DNA from: Kluyveromyces lactis
Lineage: Eukaryota > Ascomycota > Saccharomycetes > Saccharomycetales > Saccharomycetaceae
NCBI RefSeq assembly: GCF_000002515.2
Contig: NC_006039.1
Span: 1,550,001 to 1,614,000, forward strand
DNA length: 64,000 nt
Reading direction: 5' to 3'
In this document: piece after piece, positions 60,231 through 64,000 of the stretch
How positions within the stretch are numbered: position 1 is the first letter of the stretch
Layout of the letters: the number at the start of each line of letters is the position of its first letter
Position numbers and translations under genes: made by a program
The notes under the pieces: generated by a model
The model's database searches: none
What the model was told of the DNA's origin: nothing
The model's input: only the letters and a program-made list of their open reading frames with translations

Positions 60231-60541
60231 CCATCAACTAAACTTTTCACCAATCTCATCGACTGTGCTCATTGAGTATTGTGCAATTGGCAAGCCAGTA
60301 AACGTTTAGTTTCGAACAACTTTCGACAGTTTTAACGTTTTAGATTTTAACATTTGTCGTTAATAGTGGTGTTTTGTATATGTCCATTTAGTGTTTTTTT
60401 GATGTTTAGCGTTTTTTACATTGTATTATCGGTTCTTGTTTAGTATTCTTTATAACTTTTAATTACAGTTTATTAACTCTTTTGTCTTAATAGTTTCTGT
60501 GAATCTCCAAGCATCAACAACTAGGAAGTACATTAACAAAA

Positions 60542-60778
60542 ATGGCTAAGGAAATCGCTGATATTAAGGAATTCTTGGAATTGATCAGAAGACAAGATGT
60601 CAACTCTGCTACCGTCAAGATCAACAAGAAGTTGAACAAGAACGGTAAGGCTTTCAGACAAACCAAGTTCAAGCTAAGAGGTTCCAGATACTTGTACACC
60701 TTGATTGTTAACGATGCTGGTAAGGCCAAGAAATTGTTGCAATCTTTGCCACCAACTTTCAACGTTAACAAGTTGTAA
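60542..60778 (+). CDS. RPL38: 60S ribosomal protein eL38
   Basis: Structural protein of the large cytosolic ribosomal subunit. 78 residues, the same length as S. cerevisiae Rpl38. The sequence MAKEIADIKEFLELIRRQD, TVKINKKLNKNGKAFRQTKF and the SLPPTFNVNKL end align throughout. Codons are optimal (AAG, TTG, GGT, AAC), as in PAB1. No intron. Upstream Rap1 sites fit a ribosomal-protein promoter. Position beside TFG2 and the PEX30-type gene matches YLR325C. Confidence 0.98.
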   Translation: MAKEIADIKEFLELIRRQDVNSATVKINKKLNKNGKAFRQTKFKLRGSRYLYTLIVNDAGKAKKLLQSLPPTFNVNKL

Positions 60779-61375
60779 GGGTAGTCTAGAGAGACACTAA
60801 TACTTTCTTTAATACCATATCAACTGTTTTTTTTGGAAATTCCACCAATCGTCTGTTTCAACCCATGGTGTGGGGTAAGTACTCTTATTGAATTGAATTT
60901 AAATTGAATTTGAATTGATTTAATTACCAGCACTTTGTACTGGCAATTTTTACCTGAGGAACGAACCATCCAGATTGAAATGAACAAACTCGTCAAATAA
61001 GTTATAATAAACGCATACTTTTTATCTGCATTCTTTCATTGATGAGACGATAAGATTACTACTCTAATGATGATAATACAGCTTGTATTAAGCGTCCAGT
61101 GGTAGGTTTTTTTTACCTGTGTTAATTGTCTTTGCGAGCTTTTAAAGTTTTATTTTGGGCTTCACAAGGAAAAATGACTGAGGTTATACACAGTATGAAT
61201 TTTCCCTGGTATTATTAGTACAAGCTCTGTTATATCGTCATTATCACTGCATGATTATTATCTCATCTATTTTTTTTATTTGTTTTTGGTATATATGAGT
61301 ATATAGGTGTGCTTTAAGCACGCTATTCGATACGAGTTGGAAACTCAGGGGACAGGCATACTTCGCTGTGAAATG
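60779..61375. other. RPL38-PEX30 convergent intergenic region
   Basis: 597 bp of 3'-end sequence for converging genes, with an ATTGAATTTAAATTGAATTTGAATTG imperfect repeat near 60889-60915. No gene was found. Confidence 0.7.
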
Positions 61376-62956
61376 CTACCTTGGAGTATCGTCGGAAGAT
61401 GCAAGATTTGATTCGGTGACCCTGGATTTAAGATCTCCAGATGTGTCTGTTGAACGTTGGAAATTCTCATTCGGACTTTCTTCTATCACTTCAGAGTTAT
61501 CGTCTGTTGTTTTATTCTGATCTCCCTGTTCTTCAGAACTGGCATCAGAATCACCTTCCGTATCCTTTTCGTAGGAATCATCAGGTATGATTCTTACGTC
61601 ACTGGTATCACTAAACGATACTTTCCTTTGATTCGATTGAGAACCTGGTTCTTCTATCCTTACGCTTTTCCTCTTCTCTGTAGTATTTTCATCCGATGAA
61701 TGAGAGTCCGACAAATTTACCATTGAGGGCACTGCACCAATCTTGATCAATTCTGCAGTTCTAATCCATCTACGACGTCTGGTATACTTAGAGAATGAAT
61801 CCTCTGTCGATGGTTTTTTCCATGTGTTATCGTAGTAAATGAAGCCATCATCCGCACCAGGCGAAGCAGTAGTCTTTGGCCTCGTACTAGAGAGTTGGAT
61901 GGCTCCATCATTGGTCATGTCAAGTCTCCATGTCTTATCCACCCATCTCCATGCCATACCGCTAGCCTCTTCTGGAAGTTTAAATTGTTCTGGAGATGGT
62001 GCCTCGTTTAAAAACTCATCTGTCCATGAACTTCTCTCGTAAGTCAACATGTTGGCAGTCCAGCCAATACCGAGCCAACGTCTCTGGTTCTCATATAATA
62101 CATAAGTGAATCTAATGGGTTTCCCATCATCTGCATCGGTTCCAATCGAGCTCGATGAAAGATTCTTGACTTTCTTATGCACTGCAGCGAAGATTCCACC
62201 TTGATGCTTGTTAACACCACTCAAATCAAGACCGGTTATGTAAAAGACAAGTAACCGGACAACCTTTAATTTCCACAATAATCTTCTAGTGACTACAGAC
62301 CATGATGAATGGTACGTGAGCACGTAAACACCAGCGATCAATACCAATTTCTGTGATGAGAAGATGAATATTGACACAATTACATAGACAGGCGAAAGAA
62401 ACGCCATCGTCAAAAGTATCCGCTTAATATCGTTTCCCGTCCATACGGACAAGGGCGAAAGTAATAAATCAGCCTTCGTGTACACACAAGAAATGATATG
62501 CACAATGTCATCTAGTGTAGGCTTTTCCTTAATGGTAGTTTCCACAAAAGTATCCAAAGCAGAATATCCCCATAACAATCCGACAAACAAGAAATGGCCA
62601 AAGTACCTTACCACCACTTGGAAATACAAGATTACTGCGATGTAGCATATAACCATCAATACGCTCTTCCAAATATCGTCGCTAGTCCATGTTAAGAGCC
62701 CCAAAAACTCATTGCAAACAACCAAGTAAGGATAAAGCTTTACTAATGCTTTTGACACAGTAGGAGGCGTGCTGTTCAACAAAGGAGACGATTCCACGCC
62801 ATTGCTGTTCTCAAAGTTTGTTTCTCTTCCACCAAGTTTCTGTTTCTCTTGCTTCTTCAATGCACTACGTAAGGTGTGGCTAGCCTTCTCGCTTAACTTA
62901 CTCTCATCCTTATCCGTATCCAGAAACTGAGCCCTAGTTTCGTTAATGTCACTCAT
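61376..62956 (-). CDS. PEX30: Pex30/Pex31-type ER membrane shaping peroxin
   Basis: ER-resident reticulon-like protein controlling peroxisome and lipid-droplet formation sites. 526 residues (523 for Pex30, 462 for Pex31). The N-terminal half has paired hydrophobic hairpins (about 75-135 and 180-235, e.g. VLMVICYIAVILYFQVVVRYFGHFLFVG) forming the reticulon-like domain. A dysferlin domain follows (about 280-390) with its Trp-Arg motifs: ENQRRWLGIGWT, GMAWRWVDKTWRLD, YDNTWKKP and YTRRRRWIRTAEL. The C-terminus is acidic and Ser-rich. Fits YLR324W and YGR004W equally, so the split into Pex30 and Pex31 probably came later. Confidence 0.93.
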   Translation of the reverse strand: MSDINETRAQFLDTDKDESKLSEKASHTLRSALKKQEKQKLGGRETNFENSNGVESSPLLNSTPPTVSKALVKLYPYLVVCNEFLGLLTWTSDDIWKSVLMVICYIAVILYFQVVVRYFGHFLFVGLLWGYSALDTFVETTIKEKPTLDDIVHIISCVYTKADLLLSPLSVWTGNDIKRILLTMAFLSPVYVIVSIFIFSSQKLVLIAGVYVLTYHSSWSVVTRRLLWKLKVVRLLVFYITGLDLSGVNKHQGGIFAAVHKKVKNLSSSSIGTDADDGKPIRFTYVLYENQRRWLGIGWTANMLTYERSSWTDEFLNEAPSPEQFKLPEEASGMAWRWVDKTWRLDMTNDGAIQLSSTRPKTTASPGADDGFIYYDNTWKKPSTEDSFSKYTRRRRWIRTAELIKIGAVPSMVNLSDSHSSDENTTEKRKSVRIEEPGSQSNQRKVSFSDTSDVRIIPDDSYEKDTEGDSDASSEEQGDQNKTTDDNSEVIEESPNENFQRSTDTSGDLKSRVTESNLASSDDTPR

Positions 62957-63310
62957 GTCGTTCTCACTGGCAATGATTAACTCTGCAAATTAAAATCAAA
63001 TCACAAAAATCACAGCCAATATGAAACAATTGCTTTACCAGTTGAATGGTAGTCCTTCTGCTATTTTTTTCTGTCGTCCTTTGTCCCTTTCTTCGTAAAG
63101 GTCAGTCTTAACTCAATCTTTGTTCAAATCCTTTATTTTTTATGTTGATAATATGACAAAGATCACCTGAAATACGGTTACATTATTAAAAGACTATGTC
63201 ATCGCAGGACAACTACGGACCAAAGAGGACCGTTAAGTATACTTAAGCAGTTGATATATGTTGATATAGTGGTAAAGGTGTTGGTTATATTGTTTTTTTT
63301 TTGAGTTTTC
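62957..63310. other. PEX30-CWC24 divergent promoter region
   Basis: 354 bp between divergent genes, with a T-run right before CWC24. I see no nameable site. Confidence 0.7.
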
Positions 63311-64000
63311 ATGTTCAAGAAACGAGTAGTGAAAGGTTCCAGGGATAGCAAAAGGAAACGACTTGCAGATGAGGCCGTCGCATCTGACCCAGTGCTGCCG
63401 AAAGATACCGGAAAGACCGCTGTTGCTGAAGCACAGGTTGAGGTTGAAAATGAGGATAAACGTGCTTTGTATCTAGCAAAAGAAAGAGAAGAGCAAGAAC
63501 AGGAGTTGGAACTCCGAAGGAAGGAACGTACGGTTTTAGAACAGGAGATAGACGAAGATATCGAACGGAAGGCAAAAGCCAAAGTTTCCGGGTTTGTCAA
63601 GCCAGTAAGCAAAAATATGAAAACGGTTACAATCACCGATTATCAACCGGACATTTGTAAAGATTTCCAAAAGACTGGGTACTGTGGGTACGGTGATAGT
63701 TGTAAGTTCCTACATTCCAGAGATGATGTCGCAGGTGGATGGAAACTCAACACGGACTGGAAAGTCGATGAAACTCAGGAGAAAGAGGTTCTCAAAGAGT
63801 TGGAAGAGATACCGTTCAGGTGCTTCCTTTGCAAAAAAGAATATACATCGCCCGTGGTAACAAAATGTAACCACTACTTTTGCAGCTCTTGCTTCATGAA
63901 GCAGATGAAGGTCTCAACAAACTGTCCTATATGCGGGAAGGAAACGGAAGGTGCTGCTAAGATGGCTACCAAATTGAGAAAGTTGTTAAAGAAGACGTGA
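63311..64000 (+). CDS. CWC24: Spliceosome factor Cwc24
   Basis: Nuclear splicing factor (RNF113A ortholog) that binds near the 5' splice site before the first catalytic step. 229 residues (259 in S. cerevisiae), ending on the last base of the window, so the gene is complete. A basic N-terminus and a charged coiled coil (EEQEQELELRRKERTVLEQEI) precede the family motif YQPDICKDFQKTGYCGYGDSCKFLH, a CCCH zinc finger (about 117-135). A RING finger follows (about 175-210, CFLCKKEY...CNHYFCSSCF...CPIC). All zinc ligands are present. Position beside the PEX30-type gene matches YLR323C. Confidence 0.96.
   Translation: MFKKRVVKGSRDSKRKRLADEAVASDPVLPKDTGKTAVAEAQVEVENEDKRALYLAKEREEQEQELELRRKERTVLEQEIDEDIERKAKAKVSGFVKPVSKNMKTVTITDYQPDICKDFQKTGYCGYGDSCKFLHSRDDVAGGWKLNTDWKVDETQEKEVLKELEEIPFRCFLCKKEYTSPVVTKCNHYFCSSCFMKQMKVSTNCPICGKETEGAAKMATKLRKLLKKT

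Larger units (their letters stand above)
59889..60541 (+). promoter_or_regulatory. TFG2 3' region and RPL38 promoter
   Basis: 653 bp. A (TA)n run lies just past TFG2 (about 59904-59934). Then come TCACGTGA (60058-60065), three Rap1-type sites (60097-60105, 60128-60136, 60222-60230), a possible Mcm1 site (60157-60172), and a T-rich tract before RPL38. No gene was found. Confidence 0.7.

Overview
This is an ordinary stretch of nuclear chromosome from a budding yeast of the Saccharomycetaceae, most likely Kluyveromyces and most like K. lactis. The proteins align closely with Saccharomyces cerevisiae (lengths within a few percent for Rad3, Adk2, Ubc13 and Msh6). Introns have the yeast signals GTATGT / (T)ACTAAC / YAG. 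tRNA genes end in T-runs. Gene order is the decisive clue: genes now split between two S. cerevisiae chromosomes lie interleaved here as single copies, the order expected in a species that branched before the whole-genome duplication. The species name is inference.

Layout. (1) 1-41.6 kb matches S. cerevisiae YER164W-YER175C interleaved with YDR092W-YDR098C: CHD1 (3' part only), PAB1, UBC13 (intron), a DNF1/DNF2 flippase, BCK2, CCA1, RPH1/GIS1, MSH6, ADK2, RAD3, BRR2, RAD24, GRX3/GRX4 and a TMT1-type methyltransferase. (2) 42.1-42.9 kb is a junction with two tRNA genes, Gln(TTG) and Val(AAC). (3) 42.9-64 kb matches YGR016W-YGR004W interleaved with YLR329W-YLR323C: an intron-containing REC102, a YGR016W-like membrane protein, EAT1, MSB2, SNU71, MCY1, NMA1/2, tRNA-Ser(GCT) with an intron, STF2/TMA10, ECT1, a DUF4112 protein (YLR326W-like), a short PRP18, TFG2, RPL38, PEX30/31 and CWC24, which ends on the last base.

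The genes are housekeeping genes that do not form one system, though several share pathways: DNA repair and checkpoint (MSH6, RAD3, RAD24, UBC13), splicing (BRR2, SNU71, PRP18, CWC24), transcription and chromatin (CHD1, RPH1, TFG2), and membrane lipids (DNF, ECT1). I see no transposon, LTR, virus-derived element, CRISPR array or horizontally acquired island.

The most rewarding points are the reconstruction of REC102 as a two-exon meiotic gene with a URS1 site and a stop codon overlapping its neighbour's; an N-terminally shortened Prp18; an EAT1 with an intact catalytic triad; a dense stress-type promoter before STF2; a Rap1 cluster with a possible Mcm1 site before RPL38; and a marked excess of TCACGTGA sites between genes. 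Several starts were moved from non-ATG codons to the first ATG supported by homology: RPH1, RAD3, TMT1, SNU71, ECT1 and the DUF4112 gene.
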